From Pseudomonas mediterranea CFBP 5447 (GTDB lineage Bacteria > Pseudomonadota > Gammaproteobacteria > Pseudomonadales > Pseudomonadaceae), in assembly GCF_000774145.1 (NCBI RefSeq), contig NZ_KN322984.1, forward strand, positions 461,085-525,084: a stretch of 64,000 nt of DNA, written 5' to 3'. The notes beneath the pieces are model-generated. The model worked only from the letters and a program-made list of their open reading frames with translations. It made no database searches and was not told the origin of the DNA. Numbering within the stretch: position 1 is the stretch's first letter; every line of letters begins with the position of its first letter. Both the position numbers and the translations under genes were made by a program. Shown here piece after piece: positions 26,562 through 35,678 of the stretch.

Positions 26562-27146
26562 ATGCTGGACTCTTTCCTCGTACCCACCACCATCGTTGCG
26601 CTGGCCGAAATCGGCGACAAGACCCAATTGCTCGCGCTCGTCCTTGCGGCTCGCTTTCGCAAACCCTGGCCGATCATCGCCGGCATTGTCGCCGCGACCC
26701 TGGCCAACCATGCGGCAGCCGGGGCCGTGGGGGCCTGGGTGGGCAGTATTTTCTCGGATGCGGTGTTGCACTGGATCCTGGCAGCGAGCTTCGCCGCCAC
26801 GGCGCTGTGGACCCTGGTTCCCGACAAACTGGATGACGAAGAAGCCAGCACCGCGCGCAAGTTCGGCCCCTTCCTGACCACGCTGATCGCATTCTTCCTG
26901 GCGGAAATCGGCGACAAGACCCAGATCGCCACCGTGATGCTCGCCGCGCAGTACCCGGAGTTGTGGCTAGTGATCATCGGTACCACCGTGGGCATGCTGA
27001 TTGCCAACGTGCCGGTGGTATTGGCCGGCAATTTCGCCGCCGACAAGCTGCCCCTGACCCTGATCCGCCGCCTGGCCGCCTCGGCATTCTTCATCCTGGC
27101 GATCGTGGCGGTGTACAAGGCGATGCAGAGCAGTGGATGGGTTTGA
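26562..27146 (+). CDS. TMEM165/GDT1 family (UPF0016) manganese transporter
   Basis: 194-aa inner-membrane protein with six predicted membrane segments in two inverted halves. Each half carries the family signature E-x-G-D-K/R-T (AEIGDKTQLLAL and AEIGDKTQIATV). Members export Mn2+ (MneA-type in bacteria) or exchange cations for protons. The ATG at 26562 is chosen; an in-frame GTG at 26532 lies inside the riboswitch. Control by the upstream manganese riboswitch supports a role in Mn2+ efflux. Confidence 0.92.
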   Translation: MLDSFLVPTTIVALAEIGDKTQLLALVLAARFRKPWPIIAGIVAATLANHAAAGAVGAWVGSIFSDAVLHWILAASFAATALWTLVPDKLDDEEASTARKFGPFLTTLIAFFLAEIGDKTQIATVMLAAQYPELWLVIIGTTVGMLIANVPVVLAGNFAADKLPLTLIRRLAASAFFILAIVAVYKAMQSSGWV

Positions 27147-27178
27147 TCAGGTAGCCAAGCAACCGTGCCATCGTTCAT

Positions 27179-27268
27179 CGCGAGCAGGCTCGCTCCCGCA
27201 GGGATTTGCAGTGGCCACATTTTTTGTGAACACCGCGCCCAATGTGGGAGCGAGCCTGCTCGCGATGA
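27179..27268. repeat. REP pair (GTGGGAGC type)
   Basis: Inverted units at 27179-27201 and 27244-27268 lie between the convergent transporter and M48 protease genes. Confidence 0.9.
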
Positions 27269-27296
27269 GGCCAGTAGGCTCATCGCATAGGAACGG

Positions 27297-28112
27297 TTAC
27301 TTCTTGGCTTGCTGATACAGCGGCATTACCTTCGGAATTGCCGCCTGCAACGAAGCGATCCGACTGCTCGATGCAGGGTGAGTGCTCATGAACTCCGGTG
27401 GCGCACCTTCCGAGGCCTTGCTCATCTTGTTCCACAAGGTGATGGCGGCGTTCGGGTTGTAGCCGGCGCGGGCAGCCAGTTCGAGGCCGATCAGGTCGGC
27501 TTCGTTCTCGTTGGCGCGGCTGTTGGGCAAAGTCATGCCATAGTTGGCCACGGTGTCGGCCAGCGCCAGGCTATCCTGGCCCAGGCCGAACAAGGCACCG
27601 GCGCCCTGCTTGGCCATCTCGATGCCGTAGGCCTTGGACATCGCTTCACGGCCGTGCTCGCGCAGGGCGTGGGCGATTTCATGGCCCATGACCGCGGCGA
27701 TCTCATCGTCGGTCAGCTTCAGCGAGTCGATCAACCCCGTGTAGAAAATGATCTTGCCGCCGGGGCCGCAGTTGGCATTGAGCTCGTCACTCTTGATCAG
27801 GTTCACTTCCCACTTCCACTGCGCCGAATCCGGGCGGAACACCGGGGCCTGGGCAATCAATCGGTCGGCAATGGCCTGGACGCGCCTGGCTTCGCTGCTG
27901 GTCTTGTCCAGCACACCCTGGGTGCTCGCCTCGCCTACGGTCTTCTGATAGGACTGGGCGTACATCTGGTTGACCTCATCGGTCGACAACATGCTGAACA
28001 TGTACTGCTTGCGTTCCACGCCCACGGCGCCGCCGCTGGTGGTATTCACCGATTGGCAACCGGCAAGCAACAGGCTCGTGCCGAGGACACTCACCATCAA
28101 CGTCTTGTGCAT
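27297..28112 (-). CDS. M48 family metallopeptidase lipoprotein (LoiP/YcaL-like)
   Basis: 271-aa zinc protease. The N-terminus is a lipoprotein signal with lipobox LLAGC (Cys at about 19). The zinc site is HEIAH in MGHEIAHALREHGRE, with the third ligand Glu in ENEADLIGLELAARAGYNP. The size fits the periplasmic/outer-membrane LoiP-YcaL group that degrades misfolded envelope proteins. GGGAG precedes the ATG. Single gene. Confidence 0.9.
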   Translation of the reverse strand: MHKTLMVSVLGTSLLLAGCQSVNTTSGGAVGVERKQYMFSMLSTDEVNQMYAQSYQKTVGEASTQGVLDKTSSEARRVQAIADRLIAQAPVFRPDSAQWKWEVNLIKSDELNANCGPGGKIIFYTGLIDSLKLTDDEIAAVMGHEIAHALREHGREAMSKAYGIEMAKQGAGALFGLGQDSLALADTVANYGMTLPNSRANENEADLIGLELAARAGYNPNAAITLWNKMSKASEGAPPEFMSTHPASSSRIASLQAAIPKVMPLYQQAKK

Positions 28113-28328
28113 ATTAAAGCTCCCTGGAAACGTGGTCGTATCCTATGCGGTGATTGGTATCGGCGCCAGATATACAACGACGGATTACAGGTATTTCGGA
28201 TAGACCCTACCCCACACCATTAGCGACTCTCACGATTCCAAAACAGTCACCCGACGAACAGCGCCTTATGCAGGCCCCTAAGAACGCCGATACAAACTTC
28301 AGACGTCCTTTCCGCGTCCGGAGCCCTT

Positions 28329-30467
28329 ATGAAATTCAAATCGATCCAGTTTTCCGTGGCCGCCCTGGCCGGCGCCATCGTGCTCAGCGTGGTCGGAGCC
28401 CTGGTCCTGTACGCGCTATTCGCCGGGGCCCGGACCCAGGACATGGTGCAACAACGGACCAAGGCGCAGTTCGAACAACTCATCGAACAGCGCCTCAGCG
28501 CCCTGGCCCGCACCCAGGCCAGCCTGATCCAACGGGAACTGGAAGCCCCGCTGCAGCTCGCCAAAGGGCTTGCCACCACGAACGCGCTGATGGGCATGAA
28601 GGGCACGGACGGCAGCCCACAACTGAAGATTGCTCGCGAACAGATGATCGGCCTGCTGCGCGAAACCGTGGTGCGTAATCCGAAGGTCCTAGGTGCCTAC
28701 ATCGCCTGGGAACCGAACGCTATCGACCACGATGACGCCAGCTACGTGAACAGCCCCGTGGTGGGTATGGAAACCAACGGGCGTTTCCTGCCGTGGTGGT
28801 TCCGCAATCAGGACGGCACCCTGGGCCTGGAAAAACTCGCCGACGTGACGGACCAGAAGTTGCTGTCCACCGGTATCCGCGCCAGCGAGTACTACCTGTG
28901 CTCCCAGGACAGCAGGAAAGCCTGCGTTATCGACCCGGCGCCCTACCGCGTCGGCGACACCATGACCATGCTCGCCTCGTTCATCGAGCCGATCCTCATC
29001 GATGGCAAGTTCCAGGGCATCGTCGGGGCGGACCTGTCGGTGAACTTCATCCAGGACATGCTCGTGGCCGCCGATGCCAAGTTGTACAACGGCGCCGGCG
29101 AGTTGGCGCTGCTCTCCAGCAACAACCGGTTCGTGGCATTTACGAAGGACCCGAGCAAACTCGGGGAAAAGGCCAGCGACCTGCTCGATGCCAGTGAACT
29201 GGACAACCTCGGCAAGCTCGGTACCGGCGAAGTGCGGTACGGCATCGACGAGGAGCACGGGCACATCGAAGTGTATATGCCGTTCGGCATTGGCGAGACC
29301 AACGCCCGCTGGACGCTGATGCTGCAATTGCCGCTGAACGCGGTGATGGCCGACCTGCAAGCGCTGCAGAAAGACCTGAACGACCGGCGCCAGTCCGACA
29401 TTTTCGGCATGGCAATGGTGGGCCTGGCGATTGCCGGTATCGGTCTGCTGGTGATCTGGCTGGTGGGCCATGGCATTGCCCGGCCACTCAAGCAAATGGT
29501 GGCAATGCTCGATGACATCGCCCAGGGTGAAGGCGATCTGACCCGTCGCCTGGTGAGTGACCGCGCCGACGAACTCGGCGCCATTGCCAGAGGTTTCAAC
29601 ACCTTCCTGAGCAAGCTGCAGGGGATGATCACCCAAGTGGTGACCTCGGTGCAGAGCGTCAGCGATTCGTCGGAGCACACTGCTGACATCGCAATCCGCA
29701 CCAACCAGGGCGTCCACAAGCAGATGTCCGAGATCGACCAGGTCGCCACCGCCGTGCACGAGATGACCGCTACGGCCCAGGACGTGGCCCGCAACGCAAC
29801 GCAGGCCGCCCAGGCCGCCAGTCACGCCGACCAGGCCGCCAGCCAGGGCATGCAAATCGTACGGGATACGTCCACGTCCATCGGCGCCCTGGCGGTGGAA
29901 ATCGGCAAGGCGGTAGGCGTGGTGCAGACCCTGGCCAAGGACAGCGAGAACATCAACGCGATTCTCACCGCCATCCGTGGCATCGCCGAACAGACCAATC
30001 TGTTGGCTCTCAACGCGGCCATCGAAGCCGCCCGGGCCGGTGAACAGGGTCGCGGATTCGCCGTGGTGGCTGACGAAGTGCGCAACCTGGCGCAAAAGAC
30101 GCAGCAGGCCACGGAAGAAATCCAGTCGATGATCCAGCAATTGCAGCAGGGTACCCGGGACGTGGTGCGAGTGATGGAAGACAGCCAGCACCGCACCGAT
30201 GAAAGCGTGCAGCATGCGGCGAAAGCGGCCCAGGCCCTGGAAACCATCACCCAGGCGGTGTCGGTGATCAACGACATGAACACCCAGATCGCCAGCGCCG
30301 CCGAGGAACAGAGCGCCGTGGCCGATGACATCAACCGCAACGTCATCAACATCGGGCAAGTGGCGAACGAAGTGGCGGGCGGCGCGGATGAGTCCAGCGC
30401 GGCCAGTGCCGGCTTGACCAAACTGGCGGAGCAGCAGCGGCGGTTGATCAATCAGTTCAGGGTCTGA
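28329..30467 (+). CDS. Methyl-accepting chemotaxis protein
   Basis: 712-aa chemoreceptor. One membrane segment (about 8-32) is followed by a periplasmic ligand-binding region of roughly 320 residues, large enough for a double-Cache domain. A second membrane segment (about 357-378), a HAMP domain and the cytoplasmic signalling domain follow, with the invariant hairpin tip [20 protein letters not shown]. No C-terminal CheR/CheB-docking pentapeptide is seen (ends NQFRV). The ligand cannot be read. GGAG precedes the ATG. Monocistronic. Confidence 0.93.
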   Translation: MKFKSIQFSVAALAGAIVLSVVGALVLYALFAGARTQDMVQQRTKAQFEQLIEQRLSALARTQASLIQRELEAPLQLAKGLATTNALMGMKGTDGSPQLKIAREQMIGLLRETVVRNPKVLGAYIAWEPNAIDHDDASYVNSPVVGMETNGRFLPWWFRNQDGTLGLEKLADVTDQKLLSTGIRASEYYLCSQDSRKACVIDPAPYRVGDTMTMLASFIEPILIDGKFQGIVGADLSVNFIQDMLVAADAKLYNGAGELALLSSNNRFVAFTKDPSKLGEKASDLLDASELDNLGKLGTGEVRYGIDEEHGHIEVYMPFGIGETNARWTLMLQLPLNAVMADLQALQKDLNDRRQSDIFGMAMVGLAIAGIGLLVIWLVGHGIARPLKQMVAMLDDIAQGEGDLTRRLVSDRADELGAIARGFNTFLSKLQGMITQVVTSVQSVSDSSEHTADIAIRTNQGVHKQMSEIDQVATAVHEMTATAQDVARNATQAAQAASHADQAASQGMQIVRDTSTSIGALAVEIGKAVGVVQTLAKDSENINAILTAIRGIAEQTNLLALNAAIEAARAGEQGRGFAVVADEVRNLAQKTQQATEEIQSMIQQLQQGTRDVVRVMEDSQHRTDESVQHAAKAAQALETITQAVSVINDMNTQIASAAEEQSAVADDINRNVINIGQVANEVAGGADESSAASAGLTKLAEQQRRLINQFRV

Positions 30468-30477
30468 TCCAGAACCG

Positions 30478-30550
30478 CTATCGCGAGCAGGCTCGCTCCC
30501 AGAGGAGATTGCGGAAATGCCCCTGTGGGAGCGAGCCTGCTCGCGATAGC
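30478..30550. repeat. REP pair (GTGGGAGC type)
   Basis: Inverted units at 30478-30500 and 30524-30550 lie between the convergent chemoreceptor and SRAP genes. Confidence 0.9.
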
Positions 30551-30572
30551 GGCAGTAAAGACACCACAGCCC

Positions 30573-31196
30573 TCAAGCCGGAGTCAGACACTCCGGCCCA
30601 TTGAGCTTCGGATCGTTGACCATGTTGGCCAGCACCCGCTCACGCAGTTGCGCCGGTTCGCTTGCCAACAACCCTTGCAAGGTGTGCAGCGGCGTTTCAG
30701 GGCCGAGCCACAGGCGCTGGCCCTCCTCATCCAGAATCAACGGCCGGCGCTGTCCCGCCGCCGGCTGGGTGATGACCGCCGTGCTCAGCCACACCTGTTC
30801 CTGCACGGGATACGCCTCCCAGATCGCGGCAAAGCACAACGACGAACCCTCTCCGGGCGTCAGCCAGTAGGGCCGCTTGCGGGTGCCGCCGCGCCATTCG
30901 TAAAAGCCGTTGGCCGGCAGCAGGCAGCGACGCAGGCGCAATGCTTCACGGAACATCGGCTGCTCGGCCACGGTTTCGGCCCGGGCATGGGCCGGAGTAC
31001 GGGACAGGTCGGTCAGCCATGCAGGCGTCAACCCCCAGCGCGCCCGGGCCAGCTCGCGCTGCCCCTCGGCACCGGCCCGCAGCATCAGCACCGAATCGTT
31101 GGGCGAAATATTCCATTGGGCCTTCTGGTCGGCAGGAAAGCCGGGCAAGGCCGCGAAAGCGGGGTTCCAGCGAAACAGGGCATAACGTCCACACAT
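30573..31196 (-). CDS. yedK: SOS response-associated peptidase family protein YedK (HMCES/SRAP)
   Basis: 207-aa SRAP protein that shields abasic sites in single-stranded DNA by a covalent thiazolidine link through Cys2. Met1-Cys2 (MCGRYAL) is intact, as are the conserved ANGFYEWR motif and the late His-containing region (here SEPAQLRERVLAN follows the final segment). It is the last of a possible three-gene minus-strand unit with the two small proteins upstream (35-bp gap). No LexA box was identified. Confidence 0.92.
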   Translation of the reverse strand: MCGRYALFRWNPAFAALPGFPADQKAQWNISPNDSVLMLRAGAEGQRELARARWGLTPAWLTDLSRTPAHARAETVAEQPMFREALRLRRCLLPANGFYEWRGGTRKRPYWLTPGEGSSLCFAAIWEAYPVQEQVWLSTAVITQPAAGQRRPLILDEEGQRLWLGPETPLHTLQGLLASEPAQLRERVLANMVNDPKLNGPECLTPA

Positions 31197-31231
31197 GGGG
31201 TAACACGACTCTTGATCAAACGGTCGTCAGC

Positions 31232-31492
31232 CTAACAGACCAACGTACCGGGATAACTCTCCGGCTCATCACCCGGCACCGGCATCGCTGCATTGTACGC
31301 GACGATCAGCTCCCGGGCGTATTGCGCCCGGTCGTCCTCCACCGCCAGCCCCAGCAAGCCCTGCATCGGCAACTCCCCCGCACCGCCCACCAGGTCGCGC
31401 CCCACCAGATGAGCCGTGATGCCCTCGCTGGCGAGCATGCCTTGTAGCAGTTCGCCCTCCATCAGGCTTTCCAGCTCGTAGATTCGTTGCAT
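31232..31492 (-). CDS. DUF2007 domain protein (putative signal transducing protein)
   Basis: 86-aa small protein. The start MQRIYELESLMEGELLQGMLASEGI is typical of DUF2007, a ferredoxin-like fold family of unknown role that I recall as resembling PII-type signalling proteins. It starts 12 bp after the upstream CPXCG gene and lies 35 bp before yedK, so the three are likely co-transcribed. Confidence 0.82.
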   Translation of the reverse strand: MQRIYELESLMEGELLQGMLASEGITAHLVGRDLVGGAGELPMQGLLGLAVEDDRAQYARELIVAYNAAMPVPGDEPESYPGTLVC

Positions 31493-31504
31493 GGGCGCCC
31501 CCCA

Positions 31505-31687
31505 TCAATCATTTTCACTGAAGACCTCCAGATGCCACTCCTCGCCATGCACTTGCAGGTTGAAAGTGATCGGTCGACAGCACACCTGACAATCCTCGAT
31601 ATAGACCTGATCCCCACCCGACAGATCCACGGTCGTCTCGACCTCTTCACCACAATACGGACAATCATAAAGAGCGGCTTCCAGCAT
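31505..31687 (-). CDS. CPXCG-motif cysteine-rich zinc-ribbon protein
   Basis: 60-aa protein with two Cys pairs, CPYCG near the N-terminus and CQVC in the middle, forming a likely zinc ribbon. This is a small conserved proteobacterial family of unknown function. GGGAG precedes the ATG. First gene of the small minus-strand unit, divergent from the acyltransferase gene. Confidence 0.85.
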   Translation of the reverse strand: MLEAALYDCPYCGEEVETTVDLSGGDQVYIEDCQVCCRPITFNLQVHGEEWHLEVFSEND

Positions 31688-31712
31688 CGCGGTCTCCCAG
31701 GTGACTTGTGCG

Positions 31713-31718
31713 TATAAT
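31713..31718 (+). promoter_or_regulatory. Likely -10 box for the acyltransferase gene
   Basis: TATAAT is a perfect -10 hexamer 111 bp before the chosen start. No good -35 is seen at 17 bp, although GTG lies just upstream, so the promoter call is moderate. Confidence 0.4.
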
Positions 31719-31828
31719 CGCCGGTCTATTTGCAGGGCTATTTTCGTCTGGCTTATCTGCCAGGCCGTGCCCCGTCGTTTTTTTCGAGCGAACCTTTAAC
31801 TTACCCTAGCCGTTTCCAACAAGAGAGC

Positions 31829-32995
31829 ATGATGGGCGAATTCGATGCCATCCGACCTTACGACGACAGCGAAGTCCCAGCGGTGCTGGCCCGGCTGCTC
31901 GGCGACAAGGCGTTTCTAGATATCCTCACCCACTTCCGCTTCCCGCGCCTGGCCGGCGCCTTCGGCTGGATGCTCAAACCTCTTATAGCGCAAAGATTGC
32001 GCCGTGAGTTCGCCAGCGTGACATCGGTCGCCACTTTGCAGGATAAAGTGGAGTTTTATGTCGACCATACCATCGAGCGTGCCACCGACGGCGTGACCTA
32101 TACCGGGGTGGAGCAGTTCAAGTCCGGCAGCGCGTACCTGTTCATCGCCAACCACCGCGACATCGTGATGGATCCGGCCTTCGTCAACTATGCCGTATAC
32201 CATGCCGGCCTGCCGACGCCGCGCATCGCCATTGGCGACAATCTGCTGCAAAAACCTTTCGTCAGCGACCTGATGCGCCTGAACAAGAGCTTCATCGTGC
32301 ACCGCTCCCTCACCGGACGGCGGGAGAAGATGGCGGCCTATCAGTTGCTGTCAGCGTACATCAACCACTCGATCCGCAACGACTGCGCCTCGATCTGGAT
32401 CGCCCAGGCCGAAGGGCGGGCCAAGGACGGCGACGACCGTACCGAGTCGGCCATCCTCAAGATGTTCCACATGAGCCGCAAGGACGAGCCGTTCGGCGAG
32501 GTGATCCAGTCGCTGAACCTCACGCCCGTGTCGATCAGCTACGAATACGACCCGTGCGACCAGGCCAAGGCCCGCGAGCTGTACATCCGCGCCACCACCG
32601 GCACCTACACCAAGGCACCGGGCGAGGATGACGTGAGCATCGCCAAGGGCATCACCGGCTACAAGGGCCGGGTGCACGTGAATTTCGCCGCGCCGATCAC
32701 CGAGCTGTTCGAAGACACCAAGCAATTGGCCCAGGAGATGGATCGACAGATTCTCGGCGGCTACCGCCTGTTCCCGGTGCATTACCTGGCTTACGCCCAA
32801 TGGGTCGACGCCGATCCGCAGTTACAGGTTCCGCAGGCGGCCGAGGTGTTCGGCGCCGATGAACTGGCCAAGGCCCAGGAAGAGTGGCAACGCCGGCTGG
32901 ATGCGTGCCCGGCGGAATATCGGCCGTTCCTGATCCTGCAATATGCGACACCGGTGCGTAATCAATATCGGGTCAAGGCGGGGTTGGGGTTGTAA
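31829..32995 (+). CDS. 1-acyl-glycerol-3-phosphate acyltransferase-like protein (PlsC superfamily)
   Basis: 388-aa glycerolipid acyltransferase-like protein, longer than PlsC (about 245 aa). The catalytic box is NHRDIVMDP, which spaces His and Asp by five residues instead of the usual HX4D. The later substrate-binding boxes are represented by SIWIAQAEGRAKDG. There are no obvious membrane segments. ATG codons at 31829 and 31832 are both possible starts (MMGEFDAIRPYDD). The exact acceptor is unknown; a role in phospholipid or ornithine-lipid remodelling is only a guess. Confidence 0.78.
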   Translation: MMGEFDAIRPYDDSEVPAVLARLLGDKAFLDILTHFRFPRLAGAFGWMLKPLIAQRLRREFASVTSVATLQDKVEFYVDHTIERATDGVTYTGVEQFKSGSAYLFIANHRDIVMDPAFVNYAVYHAGLPTPRIAIGDNLLQKPFVSDLMRLNKSFIVHRSLTGRREKMAAYQLLSAYINHSIRNDCASIWIAQAEGRAKDGDDRTESAILKMFHMSRKDEPFGEVIQSLNLTPVSISYEYDPCDQAKARELYIRATTGTYTKAPGEDDVSIAKGITGYKGRVHVNFAAPITELFEDTKQLAQEMDRQILGGYRLFPVHYLAYAQWVDADPQLQVPQAAEVFGADELAKAQEEWQRRLDACPAEYRPFLILQYATPVRNQYRVKAGLGL

Positions 32996-33005
32996 CGCGG
33001 CATAC

Positions 33006-33097
33006 CTGTGGGAGCAAGGCTTGCCCGCGATGAAAGCGACACGATACTTTCGGAAATCGAGGTGCCTGTTTCGCGAGCAAGCTTTGCTCCCACGGGC
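33006..33097. repeat. REP pair, diverged GTGGGAGCAAGGCTTG type
   Basis: Inverted units at 33006-33031 and 33070-33097 carry base changes relative to the main family (AAGGCTTGCCCGCGA). They lie after the acyltransferase gene. Confidence 0.8.
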
Positions 33098-33124
33098 ACC
33101 CTCGCCACTTCGCCGCCGGTCATC

Positions 33125-33409
33125 TCAGCTGATCTGCGTGCTGATCCACGACACCAGCAAGGCCAACGCCAGGCAGCCGAAACCGAACCGGTAGAAGAAC
33201 CGGTTCATGCGCTGGGTCGCCAGGTCCAGCAGCGCTTCGAAGCGTTCCTCGCCATTCCCGCTGCGCGTTTGCAAACTGGCACGCGCCCGCAGTTCGCGGC
33301 GGCGCGTCGCATGCAGCACCCAGCCGCCCGGGCAGGCAAACAGCAGCGCGAGCAGGTTGATCAATTTGGCCGGGTGGGCAGCGAACAACGAAAACAGATG
33401 CAGCGACAT
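33125..33409 (-). CDS. Small conserved membrane protein, unknown function
   Basis: 94-aa protein. Two hydrophobic stretches are visible, near the N-terminus (about 10-27) and the C-terminus (about 73-92), with a basic, Arg-rich loop between. The ATG at 33409 has GAGG six bases upstream; a TTG at 33421 is less likely. I do not recognise a named family. It converges with the upstream acyltransferase gene. Confidence 0.6.
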   Translation of the reverse strand: MSLHLFSLFAAHPAKLINLLALLFACPGGWVLHATRRRELRARASLQTRSGNGEERFEALLDLATQRMNRFFYRFGFGCLALALLVSWISTQIS

Positions 33410-33588
33410 CACAAACCTCAAGCAAAACAGGCGAGACCTTCGGACAGGGCGCGAATTCTACCGAAAGCCCAGCGCCCTGCCCCGTTTTTTCCGACCTGTG
33501 GGGCTGAGCTACAGACTGCTTTCCCCGTCACGGTTTCGTCATCTGGATAAGCCACCCTGTCGCCCTCCAAACCTGCACGGACCCCGTC

Positions 33589-33795
33589 ATGCTTCACGCC
33601 GAAAACCAGGATCGCCTCTACCTCATCACGCCGAGCGACGAACAGCAGAACCTCGTCGGCAGCCTGTCTTTCAACGTACAGGACCCACATTGGCTGGTGT
33701 ACTGCGCCCTCGGTGGTCATCAACATGCCGACCTGCCGGAGACGGACCTGCTGACGGGCATCAGTGTGCTGGAACTGTATTCACAGGCCGCCTAG
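33589..33795 (+). CDS. Small hypothetical protein, 68 aa
   Basis: 68-aa acidic soluble protein, starting MLHAENQDRLYLI, with no membrane segment and no motif I can name. The reading frame has ordinary Pseudomonas codon use, and the product resembles small proteins I recall from fluorescent pseudomonads. The ribosome site is weak, so the start is tentative. Confidence 0.55.
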   Translation: MLHAENQDRLYLITPSDEQQNLVGSLSFNVQDPHWLVYCALGGHQHADLPETDLLTGISVLELYSQAA

Positions 33796-33813
33796 AAAAA
33801 TCGCGAAAAAAAA

Positions 33814-33905
33814 ACTGTGGGAGCGAGCCTGCTTGCGATAGCGGCGTCACATCTGAATCAATGTGACTGATAAACCGCTATCGCGAGCAGGCTCGCTCCC
33901 ACAGG
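33814..33905. repeat. REP pair (GTGGGAGC type)
   Basis: Inverted units at 33814-33841 and 33879-33905. An extra inner pairing GTCACAT/ATGTGAC (33846-33868) occupies the space between them. Confidence 0.9.
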
Positions 33906-33924
33906 TGGAGGTCAGGCCCGGATC

Positions 33925-34509
33925 TTACTCAGCCAGGACCTGCCCGATGGTCGGATCCTTGAACAGCCGGGTCAGGGCGTCGCTCAACACATCGCTGACC
34001 AGCTTGGTATTGGTGTCCTGGTTGGGCGCCATGCCGAAACGCTGATCCAGGGAAGCCCCGTAACGACCGCTGTAACGACGGTTGGCGTTCTGCACATCGG
34101 AGCGGAAAGTCGCGCCGATGGTGGCTTCGGTCACGTACATGCCTTCCTTGGGCGATTGGTACTTGAGTTCGGCCAGGGTAACGGTCAGTTGTGGCGCATT
34201 CATCGCGTTCGCGGTCGGGGTGAAGCCCAGCAAACGCACGGCGGCTTCAGCCTGGGCCTGCAGCTTTGGCAGGATCTGCGCGCCCTGTACCGTGATGACG
34301 CTGGTTTCCGGATACAGACCGCCACGGGTGCCGAGGGTCGGCGACGGACGGCCGTCCACTACCCGTACCACCACCGGCTGGCCATGACCCACAGGCGCCA
34401 GCTGGGCGTTGAGCTTGGGTTCCGGGTTAAGTTGTTGCGGGCTGTGGGCGCAGCCGACAAGGGTCAGACTGGTCACAGCGATCAAACCGAACAACAGGCG
34501 TTGCAACAT
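33925..34509 (-). CDS. YajG family lipoprotein
   Basis: 194-aa lipoprotein with a signal peptide and lipobox LTLVGC (Cys near 20), followed by a YajG-type domain (GQPVVVRVVDGRPSPTLGTR and the later ATIGATFRSDV). YajG-like lipoproteins are of unknown function in the envelope. The ATG at 34509 is chosen because GGAGAG lies six bases before it; the ATG at 34515 is too close to that site. Confidence 0.85.
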   Translation of the reverse strand: MLQRLLFGLIAVTSLTLVGCAHSPQQLNPEPKLNAQLAPVGHGQPVVVRVVDGRPSPTLGTRGGLYPETSVITVQGAQILPKLQAQAEAAVRLLGFTPTANAMNAPQLTVTLAELKYQSPKEGMYVTEATIGATFRSDVQNANRRYSGRYGASLDQRFGMAPNQDTNTKLVSDVLSDALTRLFKDPTIGQVLAE

Positions 34510-34710
34510 GCTCATCTCTCCAGAATCGGGCACTGACAGACCCGCAGTATAGCGGTGCGCCATCGCGGCGAACCAGCCGAATGAATACTGAAATTTCTGA
34601 CATGTACCGCCAACGCCGGTTCCTGTCACTCCACTGTCACGGTCCTTACACCGGCATGTCATGGCTCGCTGTCAGGCTGCTCACAAGTCCCTCGACACGG
34701 AAATCCGACC

Positions 34711-34944
34711 ATGCGTCTTCTCATCTCTCTGTTCACCCCACGTCCACAGCATCGCAGCTTTGCCCTGCTGGATCGCAACGGCCACTGCCAGGCCTTCAAG
34801 CAATGCAGCTTGCAACCCATGGGCGAAGGCTGGGTGGAAATTGAAGAAATCCGTCTGAGCTGGCTGCACCGCCCGTTGCCCGCCAGCGCCCGTGTACAAC
34901 CGCTTCGCAGTCGCGCGCGCAGCCGTCAGTTGTTGGCCATCTGA
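34711..34944 (+). CDS. Small hypothetical protein, 77 aa
   Basis: 77-aa basic protein (Arg-rich C-terminus, QPLRSRARSRQLLAI). No membrane segment or known motif. A GGAAA ribosome site lies upstream of the ATG. The pattern of codon use supports coding, but I cannot assign a role. Confidence 0.6.
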   Translation: MRLLISLFTPRPQHRSFALLDRNGHCQAFKQCSLQPMGEGWVEIEEIRLSWLHRPLPASARVQPLRSRARSRQLLAI

Positions 34945-35678
34945 CCGAATGGCTAATAAAAGTCATTAAACACGACCATTTTCCTGCGTTTCTTCGTTAC
35001 AATCTCCCCCCGATTATAAGGACGTCTCCTGATCGGGCCTCGCAACACCGCCGATGCGCTTGTATTGGCACCCCGCATTGCCCACAGAGAGCCGCCCACA
35101 CAGATCGAGTGAAGCTGGCGCGCCTGCTGTTCCGGGCCGATCACCACCTTTTCGCGAATCTGCAGAGCTGTCATTACGCTCGGTTACGGAGCTGTCTGAC
35201 CGTTTTGCCTGTCATGTACTGCATGGGCCAAACAATCCGGACACGGTACCTGGCTGGGACAGCCCTTTTTTGAGGTTCACGTCTTCAAAAGAGCGTGAAA
35301 AAACGGGTTTTCACAACTTCACAAGAGTGTGGCGAGCAAATGAAGAGTTTTGCGTCTGAACAAGCACCATTGGCGTCTGAAACAGCCCAACGACACAGGA
35401 CCGGATATCGCTCAAGAACCGGCGCCTGAAGCCTGTCCGCTACGGATTTGGTTGCACGAACGGATGTCTCGGCCATAAGTCGAATTGCCCGCCCGGCGCT
35501 TAAATGAGTTCATGTGACTCTTGAGGCCAGGCTGCATGCATCCGTAGCAGTTGCAAAAAATTGCGAAGATTCGGACATGGCGATCCTGGCCATGGGTACC
35601 TGGGGCGCAACCGACCTGCCCCGCCACTCTGGCCGCTATGCCGACAATTTGGTGCTGCAGATTTTGGAGACGCGTTAA
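34945..35678 (+). other. Long gene-free region upstream of mqo
   Basis: No credible gene is visible in 734 bp. Some promoter-like features occur near its start (TACAAT at about 34998). A GCGTCTGAA repeat appears twice near 35350-35380. The last 20 bp carry a TTTTGGAGACG ribosome site for mqo. The region could be a long mqo leader, an sRNA locus, or a decayed gene. Confidence 0.5.

Noticed and set aside
28689..30359. 556-codon minus-strand frame
   Set aside because: Antisense to the chemoreceptor; composition is a mirror of its coiled-coil codons.
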